Positions 1 to 8,810 of a stretch of DNA of 64,000 nucleotides are shown one piece after another. Within the stretch, counting starts at the first letter, position 1. Every line of letters starts with the position of its first letter. The stretch covers positions 744,001 through 808,000 of the forward strand of contig NZ_JAASQN010000002.1 of assembly GCF_011762125.1 (NCBI RefSeq), given 5' to 3'. The notes under the pieces were generated by a model. It had not been told where the DNA came from, made no database searches, and saw only the letters and a list, made by a program, of their open reading frames with translations. Source of the DNA: Sphingopyxis panaciterrae. GTDB taxonomy: Bacteria; Pseudomonadota; Alphaproteobacteria; Sphingomonadales; Sphingomonadaceae. Both the position numbers and the translations under genes were made by a program.

Positions 1-225
1 GTTCAGCGCGAGCGTCGTCCATTCGTCGCGCAGCAAGCTGGCGGCGATCGCACCTCCCATCGTCAGATCGTAGAAATCGACGAACATCACTGCGCATATC
101 AACCAGAATATCCGCCGATGCGACGCGGCGGGTCGGGCATCGTTGAGGATTGCGCCGATAGCCGTCTGGATGCTGCAGCCTGTCTCTTCGCTATGTAGCC
201 CGCTGGGGAGCGCGATTGACGGCAC
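1..225 (-). CDS. MFS transporter, N-terminal fragment (runs off left edge)
   Basis: A leftward frame stays open from a GTG at 225 to the window edge (75 codons). It has a soluble N-terminus, then a hydrophobic stretch with FWLICAVMFVDFYDLTMGG, which resembles the first membrane helix and acidic motif of major facilitator transporters. A GGAAAGG sequence lies about ten bases before the GTG. An in-frame stop just upstream (near 258) limits other starts. The gene is transcribed in the same direction as the flavin monooxygenase ending at 253, so it is probably co-transcribed and may carry that pathway's substrate. The substrate cannot be read from 75 residues. Confidence 0.6.
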   Translation of the reverse strand, partial: MPSIALPSGLHSEETGCSIQTAIGAILNDARPAASHRRIFWLICAVMFVDFYDLTMGGAIAASLLRDEWTTLALN

Positions 226-252
226 CGGTTCGACCTTTCCGTCTTTCAGGCG

Positions 253-1578
253 TCAGCGCAAAGTTTCGCGGGCTTGCGCATGGCGGTTGGGAACGGCAGG
301 AAGCCCCAGATGACCACGGAAGGTGCTGGCCTCATAGTCCTCCTTGAACAATCCGCGCTTCTGCAAGATCGGGACGACCAAATCGTAGAAATCCTGTAAT
401 CGGCCAACCGATGCACTGAGAAGAAAACCGTCGACCGCGCCCGCTTCAAACCAGCGCTGGCATGAATCGGCTACCTTTTCGGCGCTGCCGATAAAATCGG
501 TGCGCGGAATGGCGAACCTGCGGGCGAGTTGACGCAGCGTAAGTTTTTCCTCTCTGGCGATACGTTTGAGATAGTCGGTCACGCTCCGATAGGAATTCTT
601 GCCGAGGTTCCCCAGCTCGGGAAAGGGCGCATCCGGGTCATATTGGTTGAAGTCATGATAGCTGAAGAAGAAGCTGATCCACCCCAAGCTCTCCTCGTAG
701 CTGACATAGGCGCAGGCTTCGGCATATTTGCGTTCTGCCTCTTCTTCTGTTTCCGCGACGATCGCGTCGAGGCCCGGCATGAAGACGATGTCGTCAGCGG
801 AGCGACCAAATCCGACCGCTCGCCGTTTGACGTCATCGCAATATTCCTTCGCGTCCTCGACCGTCCGCGCGAGGCCGAAAATGGCGTCTGCGGTCTTCGC
901 CGCGAGATCGCGCCCTCCGTCGGAAGCCCCCGCCTGGAACAGCACCGGATGACCTTGCGGCGAACGGGCGATGTTCAGCGGTCCGTCAACACGGAAAAAC
1001 TCGCCCTGGTGCATTAGCGGATGCAGCTTCGATGGGTCAAAAAACACGCCCGTCGCCTTGTCCGGAACGAAGGCGTCATCCTCCCAGCTATCCCAAAGCG
1101 CCTCGACGACCCGGACATGCTCAAGCGCGCGCCGGTACCTGTCTTCAACAGGGGGAAGATTTTCCTGGCTATGATTGTGGGCCGCCCCCTCGAGCGCCGA
1201 GGTAACGATATTCCAGCCCGCGCGGCCTTGGCTGATGCGATCGAGCGAAGCCAGTTGACGCGCAACGGTGAACGGTTCGGTAAAGGATGTCGACAGCGTG
1301 CCAACCAGCCCGATGTGCTTCGTATGCGAAGCCAGTGCTCCAAGCAGCGTCATCGGTTCGAGCCGGTTCAGGAAATGCGGCGACGATTTGGCCGTGATCG
1401 AGAGCGTGTCAGCAATGAAAAGAAAGTCGGCCTTGGCCGCCTCCGCACTTTGGGCTTCCGCGATAAAGGCGTCGATGTCGGTGCTGGCCTTTGGATCGAT
1501 ATGCGCTCTTCGCCAGCCCCAATGCGACCCGCCTATCCCGTCGAGCATCACGCCGAACTTCATTTGACCAGATCGCAT
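253..1578 (-). CDS. FMN-dependent monooxygenase, NtaA/SnaA/DszA-type luciferase-like family
   Basis: The 441-aa protein is a bacterial-luciferase-like flavin monooxygenase of the nitrilotriacetate monooxygenase component A group. It begins MRSGQMKFGVMLDGIGG and has the family motifs GRAGWNIVTSA, FQAGASDGGRDLAAKTADAIF and a C-terminal VDGFLL. Known members use FMNH2 from a separate reductase to oxidise C-N, C-S or similar bonds (NTA, EDTA, dimethyl sulfide, dibenzothiophene sulfone). No reductase gene lies next to it. The start at 1578 was chosen because AGAGGAGG sits just upstream; a longer frame to 1623 lacks such a site. A copy of the island's repeated operator lies at 1649-1668, so it is probably under the neighbouring XRE regulator. 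Substrate unknown. Confidence 0.85.
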   Translation of the reverse strand: MRSGQMKFGVMLDGIGGSHWGWRRAHIDPKASTDIDAFIAEAQSAEAAKADFLFIADTLSITAKSSPHFLNRLEPMTLLGALASHTKHIGLVGTLSTSFTEPFTVARQLASLDRISQGRAGWNIVTSALEGAAHNHSQENLPPVEDRYRRALEHVRVVEALWDSWEDDAFVPDKATGVFFDPSKLHPLMHQGEFFRVDGPLNIARSPQGHPVLFQAGASDGGRDLAAKTADAIFGLARTVEDAKEYCDDVKRRAVGFGRSADDIVFMPGLDAIVAETEEEAERKYAEACAYVSYEESLGWISFFFSYHDFNQYDPDAPFPELGNLGKNSYRSVTDYLKRIAREEKLTLRQLARRFAIPRTDFIGSAEKVADSCQRWFEAGAVDGFLLSASVGRLQDFYDLVVPILQKRGLFKEDYEASTFRGHLGLPAVPNRHAQARETLR

Positions 1579-1648
1579 CCGAACCTCCTCTGCAGGGAGA
1601 TGGATTGAAGGGGCAACCATCAATGCATCGATGGAGCTGAGTATGTCA

Positions 1649-1668
1649 ATACGGATCGGTAAGTCAAT
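1649..1668 (-). promoter_or_regulatory. Island operator, copy 1 (upstream of flavin monooxygenase)
   Basis: The + strand reads ATACGGATCGGTAAGTCAAT, about 70 bases before the monooxygenase start. The core TACGGATCGGTAA is a near-palindrome found about ten times in this window, only in the first 24 kb and only near gene starts. The repetition is seen directly; binding by the XRE-cupin protein encoded next door is inferred. Confidence 0.6.
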
Positions 1669-1827
1669 TGATATATAGTGAGCAAATTTCCTGCTGGAAT
1701 TTTACCACCATCCGCCCGCACATGCCCCACTTAGTGCGGACCTCAGGTCGAACTTAGTGGATGGCAGCAGCTTGCGCATCTTCCGGTTCGGTAACCGGCA
1801 GATCAAAAACCGCGTCGACCCACCGGG

Positions 1828-2604
1828 TCAGGGCACGCCGGCGAAATCGTCGGAAAAGCCGACCGGCGGCGCGGTAGCGGCGAGAGACTGGCGCAATGTG
1901 GAGATCAACGGTTTCATCTCGTCCGCGCCGCGCATTAAGGGATCGATCGCGTTGAACAGCAGCACGCGCGTCGGCCCCCGCCCCTTAGCCACATAAGCGT
2001 GCGGAATTTCGCCGTTGAATAGCACACTCGCACCGACCCCGAGCTCAGCCGGCGCGCGATCTACGAAATGCATGACCAAAATACCGGACAGGACATAGCA
2101 AAGCTCGGTGCCGCTGTGGCCTCTAAGTCCGCCCGCCTCCTCGACCGTCTTGCTGCTGATATCGAAGATTACGGGCTGGATCTGATGGTTAAGCCGGCTC
2201 GTGGCGTGAGGTACGGTATAGGTGTTTCCCTGTACGTCGATCACCTCTCCTTCGCCCGGCAAGGCAATGCTGATCTGGGATTCGTGCGGCTCTGGCGGCA
2301 GCGGCGCCATCAAGCCAGCCCATGTAATCCGCAGCCCCGCCATCAGCTTCAGTACGACCGGCATGGTTGGAGCCATGCGGTTGTTCTCGATACGCGAGAG
2401 CGTCGCGGCGGGAATTCCTGTCGCCTTGCTTGCCACCGCGAGCGACATTCCCATGGCCTCACGGTGTTGCCGGATCCGCTGACCCAACCGTGCACTGACA
2501 TCATGCGCAGCCGAATCGCGGCGCCAGGCACTCCGCTCGGACGGGCCTTCGTCGGGGGCACCGCCCAAGTCGCGCTTGTTGTCGGTTTCAGCTATTGAGG
2601 ACAT
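1828..2604 (-). CDS. XRE-family transcriptional regulator with C-terminal cupin domain
   Basis: This is a PuuR-like regulator of 258 aa from the ATG at 2604. After a charged N-terminal segment comes a helix-turn-helix domain (LGQRIRQHREAMGMSLAVASKATGIPAATLSRIENNRMAP, residues roughly 40-80). A cupin_2 sensor domain follows, with GHSGTELCYVLSGILVMH and GEIPHAY. Proteins of this design usually repress amine or amino-acid catabolism genes and sense a small ligand in the cupin. An in-frame ATG at 2682 would add 26 residues; the choice is open. The island operator occurs upstream of this gene (2716-2730) and of the divergent gene (2794-2814), as expected for autoregulation. It is the only local candidate to bind the repeated element. 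Confidence 0.85.
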   Translation of the reverse strand: MSSIAETDNKRDLGGAPDEGPSERSAWRRDSAAHDVSARLGQRIRQHREAMGMSLAVASKATGIPAATLSRIENNRMAPTMPVVLKLMAGLRITWAGLMAPLPPEPHESQISIALPGEGEVIDVQGNTYTVPHATSRLNHQIQPVIFDISSKTVEEAGGLRGHSGTELCYVLSGILVMHFVDRAPAELGVGASVLFNGEIPHAYVAKGRGPTRVLLFNAIDPLMRGADEMKPLISTLRQSLAATAPPVGFSDDFAGVP

Positions 2605-2715
2605 GTTTTCGACCTTGGTATGCTTGCCGTTCACTCGAGCGGATGCGATCGGCGAGATGCCGAGCCTCTCGCTTAGCAGCATCCCCTTTCAATGACGAGA
2701 AAAATCCCCCTCCTG

Positions 2716-2730
2716 CAACGGATCGGTAGC
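2716..2730. promoter_or_regulatory. Island operator, copy 2 (upstream of XRE-cupin gene)
   Basis: CAACGGATCGGTAGC matches the repeated core at most positions but has G instead of the final A of GTAA. It lies between the divergent regulator and the nitronate-monooxygenase-like gene, so autoregulation is likely. Confidence 0.45.
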
Positions 2731-2793
2731 GCCAGCGTGGATGATACGTACATTCTACGTCGATGGCAGGGCCAAGCGAGGCGACATGGAAAC

Positions 2794-2814
2794 ATTGACT
2801 TACGTATCGGTAAT
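2794..2814 (+). promoter_or_regulatory. Island operator, copy 3 (upstream of nitronate-monooxygenase-like gene)
   Basis: Here TTGACTTAC and ATCGGTAA abut, giving the symmetrical form of the element: the GTCAA extension is on the left, unlike copy 1 where it is on the right. It ends about 55 bases before the ATG at 2870, a normal promoter position. Confidence 0.55.
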
Positions 2815-2869
2815 ATCGATATGCGCTTTTGCACGAGTCCTTGAGGCCTGCCATTCGGAGAGTCTTTTC

Positions 2870-3889
2870 ATGCCCTTGCCTTCCGTCCTGCGCGACCGCC
2901 TCCGGTTGCCGGTAATTGCTTCCCCGCTTTTTATCGTCTCCGGTCCCGACCTCGTGATCGCCCAGTGCAAGGCGGGCATCGTGGGATCTTTCCCGTCGCT
3001 GAACGCGCGGCCGGTATCGCAGCTCGACGAGTGGCTGGCACGTATCGAGGAGGAACTGGCGGCTTGGGACCGCGACCATCCCGACACGCCATCGGCACCT
3101 TTCGCGGTCAACCAGATCGTTCACAAGACGAACAATCGGCTCGAGCAGGACATCGAGCTTTGCGTGAAATACAAGGTTCCGCTGGTCATCACCTCGCTCG
3201 GTGCACGAACCGAAGTGAACGACGCGATCCATTCCTATGGCGGCCTCGTGATGCACGATGTGATCACCGATAGCTTTGCCCGCAAAGCGATCGAGAAAGG
3301 CGCCGACGGCCTGATCGCGGTCGCGGCGGGTGCCGGCGGTCATGCGGGTACGCTGTCGCCCTTCGCGCTGATCCAGGAAATTCGCGCATGGTTCGAAGGC
3401 CCGCTAGCTCTTTCGGGCTCGATCGCCTCGGGCCGCGCCATCCTCGCCGCGCAGGCGATGGGCGCCGATCTCGCCTATGTCGGCTCGGCCTTCATTGCGA
3501 CGGTGGAGGCGAATGCCGTCGATGCCTATAAGGACATGATCGTCGAAAGTTCGGCGTCTGATGTTATCTATAGCAACCTCTTCACGGGCGTGCACGGCAA
3601 CTATCTGGCGCCGTCGATCATCCACGCGGGGCTCGATCCCAAGACCCTGCCCCAAAGTGATCCCTCGAAGATGGACTTTGGCACGAGCGGCAGCGGCTTT
3701 GGGTCGGGAGGCAACCAGAGCGCCAAGGTCTGGCGCGACATCTGGGGCTGCGGCCAAGGGATCGGCGCGGTGACTGCGCGCGAGTCCGCGGGGCAATTCA
3801 TCGCGCGCCTGGCCGACGGATATTGCGAGGCCTGCGCCGAACTGGCCCCCATGGCGGAGACGGCGCTTCGCCAGCCCGCGCGGAGCTGA
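2870..3889 (+). CDS. Nitronate monooxygenase / 2-nitropropane dioxygenase-like FMN enzyme
   Basis: The 339-aa TIM-barrel flavoprotein belongs to the NPD/NMO family, which oxidises alkyl nitronates with FMN and O2. Visible family signs are the N-terminal LRLPVIASPLFIVSGP, the central GADGLIAVAAGAGGHAGT (the His-Ala-Gly FMN-side motif) and ALSGSIASGRAILAAQAMGADLAYVGSAF for phosphate binding. The ATG at 2870 follows CGGAGAG at a good distance and lies beyond the operator at 2794-2814; a frame from 2741 would run through that operator. Many family members act on substrates other than nitro compounds, so the reaction here is not certain. The SnoaL-like gene after it (4024) may be co-transcribed. 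Confidence 0.85.
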   Translation: MPLPSVLRDRLRLPVIASPLFIVSGPDLVIAQCKAGIVGSFPSLNARPVSQLDEWLARIEEELAAWDRDHPDTPSAPFAVNQIVHKTNNRLEQDIELCVKYKVPLVITSLGARTEVNDAIHSYGGLVMHDVITDSFARKAIEKGADGLIAVAAGAGGHAGTLSPFALIQEIRAWFEGPLALSGSIASGRAILAAQAMGADLAYVGSAFIATVEANAVDAYKDMIVESSASDVIYSNLFTGVHGNYLAPSIIHAGLDPKTLPQSDPSKMDFGTSGSGFGSGGNQSAKVWRDIWGCGQGIGAVTARESAGQFIARLADGYCEACAELAPMAETALRQPARS

Positions 3890-4023
3890 CGGCCGCTAGT
3901 TCGCCGCGCAATCGCCCGCCAGATGCTCGAAATTGCCGGCGGGCCGCGCGGCCGAGCCGCGTCGAATTCCGACAGGGACGCACCCGACAGCACAGCCGCA
4001 ATTCATCCCCAAGGAGAAAAATC

Positions 4024-4469
4024 ATGACAGAATCCGTCCCAGCCTTCACAGCCATGTTGCGCAGCGTGTTGGGCGATCGCGTTCGCCCGGCAGGCGACGG
4101 TTTTTGGACCTCGTCGCCGACGATATCGTGTTCGAATTCCCCTTCGCTTTCCCCGGCGGCCCCTCGCGACTTGAGGGCGCAGCGAAAATTGCCGGGCACC
4201 TCGAAAGCCTGGCGGGCATGATAACGCTCGACCGCATGAGCACGCCGATCGTCCATGAGACCAAAGATCCTGAGACGATCATCATCGAAGTCAACGGCTA
4301 TGGAGAGGGAGTGCGGACCGGCGAGCCCTACGACCAGCGCTACATCTGCGTCATCCGGACGCGCAATGGCCGCATCGTCCACTATATCGACTATTGGAAC
4401 CCACTGACATTCCTTCGCGCGCTGAAGGGATCCGCCAAGGTCGATGCGTTTCTCGAGGCTCAAGGCTGA
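4024..4469 (+). pseudogene. SnoaL/NTF2-like protein, interrupted by a frameshift
   Basis: A well-placed AAGGAG precedes the ATG at 4024, and the first 27 codons read MTESVPAFTAMLRSVLG..RPAGDGF. At the TTTTT run (4101-4105) the frame changes: the continuation LDLVADDIVFEFPFAFPGGPSR, then a long NTF2-like domain ending DAFLEAQG, is in the next frame. One extra T would restore one protein of about 148 aa. So this is either a recent one-base loss or a homopolymer sequencing error. The intact protein would be a small cone-shaped-fold protein like limonene-epoxide hydrolase, ketosteroid isomerase or polyketide cyclase, all of which bind small hydrophobic molecules. Function unknown. Confidence 0.7.
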
Positions 4470-4552
4470 ACCGGACATCGCCGGGATTTCAGACCCTCGA
4501 TCGGCGAATAACGCCGGACGATTTTCCCAGAGATTTGACGCCCGCCATCACG

Positions 4553-4587
4553 GCCGACGTCCGAGCTGATAGGCGTCGGACGTCGGC
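4553..4587. terminator. Convergent hairpin between SnoaL-like gene and TonB receptor
   Basis: GCCGACGTCCGA (4553-4564) and TCGGACGTCGGC (4576-4587) form a perfect 12-bp stem with an 11-base loop. It lies between the ends of two convergent genes, so it probably terminates both. No strong T tract follows on either strand. Confidence 0.65.
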
Positions 4588-4612
4588 GCGTTAATGTCGG
4601 CGGCGGCTGTTT

Positions 4613-6835
4613 TTAGAACCCGGCGCGCAATTCGATGCCGTAGGTTCGTGGTTCGTCGGCTGAAAGCACCGTCCCCAGACCCTGGGCTTGCAGCGCCGTC
4701 GTGTAAAATTCGTTGAGCAGGTTGCGCCCCCATAGCGATACCGTGACCGCGTCGGACAATGGATAGGAAATACGGGCGTTGGCGATGTGATAGGCCTTCT
4801 GCCGCATATAATTGTCCGCCTCTGTGAAATAGCCGTCGTTGTAGCTGTAGGTCAGGTTCAGACGGACATCCCGATCGGCGGAGACCGGGAGAGCATAATC
4901 GAGCCCCACCGTGGCAGTAAGCCCCGGGGTGCGAGGCAGATCATTGCCCGTCGCCGATCCGGTGACGACGCTGTTGCCTCCCGCCGGGAGCGGACTGGCG
5001 AGATTGGCGTCGGGAAACGACGTATACTCGCCCTTCAGATATTCGGCCGCCACCGACAGACGGAGCCGATCCGTTACCAGCGCCTCAAAATCGAGATCGA
5101 CGCCGTACATTTCGGCCGCCGCCGCGTTCCGCGGGGTCTGGACGCCCAGCACGGCAACGCTGAGCTGGATATCCTTGAAGTCGTAATAGAAGCCCGACAG
5201 GTTCAGCTTGATGCGATTGCCGAAGAAATTGCTCTTCAGGCCCGCTTCGAGAGCATCAAGCACTTCGGGGCGAACCGGCGAGGTCTCGTTGGGCAATTGG
5301 GCGCCATTGAACCCGCCACTCTTGAAACCGCGGTTATAGCTCGCGAAGAGCATGACATCCTTCGCGATGTCGTAATCGACCGCGGCGCGCCAGGTGAGGC
5401 GCTGATAGTCGATGCGGCCAGGTGCGGGCGGGACCATGACCACGACCGACCCGTCGTTGAAGAACTGCGAGCGCATGGCGTCGAGCGTACGGTTTTCCCA
5501 CGTGTAGCGCAGGCCCCCGGTTATCCGCAACGCGGGCGCGACCGACCAGGTCGCCTGCCCGTAAAGCGAATAGGAGTTGGTGACCTGACGCGACTGTACT
5601 TGCTGAAGCCGCCGCGTCGGTACGATCGTTCCCGCCTGCGCGTTGAGCTGATCGCCCTTGTTGTAATAATAATAAGCGCCCGCGGTCCATTGCAGGCCGT
5701 CGCGCACGCCGCCGACAAGCTGCAGTTCCTGACTGAACTGCTTCTCCGCATTATGTCCGTCGAAATAGAGATAGGACTCCGGCGTCACGTCGCTGTCGAG
5801 AAGCAGATCGTAGCTGCCCTTGCGGAAAGCCGAGATCGAGACGAGATCGGCGAATGACAGATTTTGCTCGACCTTGAGCGACAGCCCGCCGGCGCGCGAT
5901 CGGAATGACGGATCGACATTAGCGTTGATATCATAGTCGCCCCCCGGAAACGGACGATTCCCATCTCGCGCGGGAGGAAGGCCGTCGACGGGCCGATAGG
6001 CCGTACCGATCGAGGATTCGGTCCAGCCGTAATCGCCAGCGAGCGCCATCCGCAGCGAATCATTCGGCGTCCAAAGCCATTTGCTGCGAAGGACGGCGAA
6101 ATCGCTCTGGTTGACGTCGGCGCCGGTCGCAACGTTCGTGCCCCAGCCCTCGTTCTGGCGTCGATAGGACATCGCAAGATCACCAGCGAGGCCCTCCGCG
6201 ATCCCGCCCGTGACATATCCGCTTGCCGTTACGGTATCGTAGTTCGCGAGCCCGACGGCAAAGTTCATCGCCGGCGCATCGCTCGGGTCGCGCGTTATGA
6301 TCTGCACGAGACCGCCTGTCGCATTGCGTCCGAAAAGCGTGCCCTGCGGCCCCTTCAGAACCTCGACCCTTTCGATGTTGTCGAGCGAAGTCAGCGACGC
6401 CGATTTGATGCCCTGGTAGACGCCGTCGACATAGGTGGCCACCGAGTTTTCGACGCCCGGACCGTTGATCGTCGAGCCAACCCCCCGCAGAAAGGGGGAG
6501 CCGAGACCGACGCCCTGCGTCAAGACGAAGCCCGGGGTTACGACCGCCAGATCGGACGTCCGCAAGATCCCCGCATTTGCAAGTTGCTCCCCGGTAAACG
6601 CGGAAATGACGATGGGGACGCTCTGAAGTCGCTCGCGCCGGCGCTGCGCGGTAACGACGATTTCCTCAAGCCCGCCTCCGGCTTCGATCGCTTCGCCGAT
6701 CTCCGGCTGCGCCGAATCGGGCTCCTGTGCCAATGCGGCTGCGGGCTGCGCGTCCTGCGACGAGGTCTCGGTCTGCGCGACCGCAAGCGATGGATATCCG
6801 TAGGTGAGCAAGAGCACGGTGGTCAAAAGCCGCAT
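4613..6835 (-). CDS. TonB-dependent outer membrane receptor
   Basis: The 740-aa protein starts with a signal peptide (MRLLTTVLLLTYGYPSLAVAQ). The segment EEIVVTAQRR, typical of sphingomonad receptors, follows, then a plug domain (VPIVISAFTGEQL, FLRGVGS, VEVLKGPQGTLFGRNATGG) and a 22-strand barrel ending in a terminal Phe. Such receptors import a ligand across the outer membrane using TonB energy. The start at 6835 keeps the signal peptide and has GGACG upstream. It lies 249 bases after the secreted cupin gene and in line with hyuAB, so it may be the last gene of that operon. The ligand is unknown; siderophore use is not implied. Confidence 0.9.
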   Translation of the reverse strand: MRLLTTVLLLTYGYPSLAVAQTETSSQDAQPAAALAQEPDSAQPEIGEAIEAGGGLEEIVVTAQRRRERLQSVPIVISAFTGEQLANAGILRTSDLAVVTPGFVLTQGVGLGSPFLRGVGSTINGPGVENSVATYVDGVYQGIKSASLTSLDNIERVEVLKGPQGTLFGRNATGGLVQIITRDPSDAPAMNFAVGLANYDTVTASGYVTGGIAEGLAGDLAMSYRRQNEGWGTNVATGADVNQSDFAVLRSKWLWTPNDSLRMALAGDYGWTESSIGTAYRPVDGLPPARDGNRPFPGGDYDINANVDPSFRSRAGGLSLKVEQNLSFADLVSISAFRKGSYDLLLDSDVTPESYLYFDGHNAEKQFSQELQLVGGVRDGLQWTAGAYYYYNKGDQLNAQAGTIVPTRRLQQVQSRQVTNSYSLYGQATWSVAPALRITGGLRYTWENRTLDAMRSQFFNDGSVVVMVPPAPGRIDYQRLTWRAAVDYDIAKDVMLFASYNRGFKSGGFNGAQLPNETSPVRPEVLDALEAGLKSNFFGNRIKLNLSGFYYDFKDIQLSVAVLGVQTPRNAAAAEMYGVDLDFEALVTDRLRLSVAAEYLKGEYTSFPDANLASPLPAGGNSVVTGSATGNDLPRTPGLTATVGLDYALPVSADRDVRLNLTYSYNDGYFTEADNYMRQKAYHIANARISYPLSDAVTVSLWGRNLLNEFYTTALQAQGLGTVLSADEPRTYGIELRAGF

Positions 6836-7083
6836 GTGATTTCGTCCTAGATTTGGCGTCCAGCGTGGACGCGGTTTTGCAGAAGATCGTCGCGGTCGAC
6901 CGGCACAAGGCGCAGGTCCCACGAAGGCACCCAAGGTGCTTTCAATCCGAAAAAATGTTGGTTGGAGACGGCGGTTACGCCGCCAGGACCGGGAGGTGCC
7001 GTCGTGCGGTCAGCTGGCATAGTTCCCGCAAGCCCAGCGCCTTCCTCTCGCCGCTGCCCGCTGCGCGACCAGCCCGGCCTTCT

Positions 7084-7947
7084 CTAGGCCCTGCCGGCCT
7101 CGAAGCAGATCAAACTACCCGGCGAAGTGGCCTCGATCAGCAGAGGCGCTGCACCTTTGGGACGGTAAATGAAGTCGGGGCTGGCCGCGGCAGCCCGGCC
7201 GCTTCCGGTCTCGACGAGATAGGTTCCGGATTCGACCCAGCAGATCTCGTCGCCAGGCGCCGCGCGCGCTGTCCGCCGGCTTCCCTTCTCGAACACGAAA
7301 TTCGTCACGCTGGCGTGCTGCGACCCGTCCTTTTCCGCCGACAGCAGTTCTCGGCGAGTCACGCCGCCGCTGCAATCGTCGCATGGACGGCCCGGCACAT
7401 TGTTCAGGTTGAAGAACCGAACGTGCGGACGCGATCCTTCGCTACCTTTCCACTGGCCGACCTGCTCGGGAGGGAGCCGATGCGACCACTGGTCCGCGCG
7501 TGCCGGGGCAAAGGCGCAGACCGTGACCGAGTCCTTGGTGGCGTGAATATTCTCGGTCGCGGCGGACGCGGGCCGCCACATGAGATAGCCCTGCCGCGCG
7601 ATCACTCTGATGCCGCTGCTTTCCATGTCGATTTCCCCACTGGGAAAGTAGCAAAGCTCGTCCTTGTTATAGGCATAGGGCTTATCCGTCCCGACGCCGG
7701 TCGCGTATACATTGTAGCCGATGTCGAGCCCCGTAGAGCCGTCGCGAACGGACGAAACAACACGACGGTGGACAGCGCGTCCCGAAGCCTGGTCCGCGTC
7801 TCCTGCCCGTACGGTCGGTTCGACCTCGGCAGGCCTGATCACGCGAACCGCGCGGTCGCCGGGGCTACCGGCGGGCGAAGCTGAGACTTCGGTTGCGATG
7901 TTTGCCGACAGCAGTGCCAACGGGATAAAAGCAATCCGCAAATACAT
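7084..7947 (-). CDS. Secreted double-cupin protein resembling EutQ-type cupins
   Basis: The 287-aa protein has an N-terminal signal peptide (MYLRIAFIPLALLSANIATEVSA). Two cupin-like units follow. The first reads KDELCYFPSGEIDMESSGIRVIARQGYLMWRPA and the second GDEICWVESGTYLVETGSG, both similar to the barrel of ethanolamine-utilisation EutQ-type cupins. A periplasmic location is expected from the signal peptide. The gene is 91 bases downstream of the SDR and probably belongs to the hyuA-hyuB-SDR transcript. Its role could be ligand binding or a metal-dependent reaction; few of the usual cupin histidines are obvious, so catalysis is uncertain. Confidence 0.6.
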   Translation of the reverse strand: MYLRIAFIPLALLSANIATEVSASPAGSPGDRAVRVIRPAEVEPTVRAGDADQASGRAVHRRVVSSVRDGSTGLDIGYNVYATGVGTDKPYAYNKDELCYFPSGEIDMESSGIRVIARQGYLMWRPASAATENIHATKDSVTVCAFAPARADQWSHRLPPEQVGQWKGSEGSRPHVRFFNLNNVPGRPCDDCSGGVTRRELLSAEKDGSQHASVTNFVFEKGSRRTARAAPGDEICWVESGTYLVETGSGRAAAASPDFIYRPKGAAPLLIEATSPGSLICFEAGRA

Positions 7948-8038
7948 GTCATATCCTCCCTTTTTTTTCCGATTGGTTCACGTCGAGGGACCGAATGCGC
8001 TCCCGCCCTCGCAACCGCTGACTCCGAACGTCTGGGTC

Positions 8039-8797
8039 TCAGGCACACCAGCCGTCATCAACGAGCATGATTAGACCGTGGACACCTTTGGCATCATCAC
8101 TGGCAAGGAACGCGACCGCGCCGACCATGTCCTCGGGATCCATGAATGCCCGGCCGGTCGGCGTGCGGCTGCTCATCAGTGCGACATAATCCTCGTGCCC
8201 GGGGCCCCGCAGATGTGCGTTGATCGGCGTCGCGACATTGCCTGGCGCAATGGCGTTGACGTTGATGCCCTCGCTCGCCAGCTCCGAAGCCAGCGCCTTG
8301 GTAAGGAGCGAAACGCCGCCCTTGGAAGCACAATATGCAGGGCAATTGGGAAAGGCATCGACCCCGGCGATCGACGAGAGGTTGATGATCTTTCCGCTCC
8401 CCCGTTTGCGGAACCAGGGCAAGACCGACTGCACCGCGAAGAATGTGCCCTTGAGGTTGAGATCGATTTGCGCGTCCCAGATCTCCTCGGTCGTATCGGC
8501 GACCGGAACGGTGAGAAAGGTACCGGCATTGTTCACCAGGATGTCGATGCGGCCGTATGCGTCGCCGACCTCATCGACAAAGCGCCGGATATCGGCCACT
8601 TTCGAGCAATCGCCGCGAAACGCCTTCGCCGTTCCGCCCGCCGTCTCGATGTCGGTGACGACCTTCTCGGCCGCCACATCGTTGCGGCTGTAGTTGACGG
8701 CGACTGTCGCCCCCTCCTTCGCCAGCCGCTTCGCGATCGCTTCGCCGATGCCCTGCGATCCGCCCGTTACGATCGCTATCTTGCTGTCCAGTCTCAT
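8039..8797 (-). CDS. Short-chain dehydrogenase/reductase (FabG-like)
   Basis: This classical SDR has 252 aa. The NAD(P) site is TGGSQGIGEA near residue 10, followed by NNAG near 90 and an active-site Ser with YCASK near 155. It ends VDDGW. ATG codons lie at 8800 and 8797 behind TAGGGAGC; the second has the more usual spacing. It follows hyuB by 13 bases and so belongs to the same transcript. In this setting it would oxidise or reduce a hydroxyl/keto group on the island's substrate. The exact substrate is not readable. Confidence 0.9.
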   Translation of the reverse strand: MRLDSKIAIVTGGSQGIGEAIAKRLAKEGATVAVNYSRNDVAAEKVVTDIETAGGTAKAFRGDCSKVADIRRFVDEVGDAYGRIDILVNNAGTFLTVPVADTTEEIWDAQIDLNLKGTFFAVQSVLPWFRKRGSGKIINLSSIAGVDAFPNCPAYCASKGGVSLLTKALASELASEGINVNAIAPGNVATPINAHLRGPGHEDYVALMSSRTPTGRAFMDPEDMVGAVAFLASDDAKGVHGLIMLVDDGWCA

Positions 8798-8810
8798 CAT
8801 GCGCTCCCTA

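Noticed and set aside
1725-1800. Possible end of an insertion sequence, and a CCGGTT/AACCGG mini-hairpin
   Set aside because: No transposase, terminal repeats or target duplication seen; the hairpin is short and lies at a gene end.
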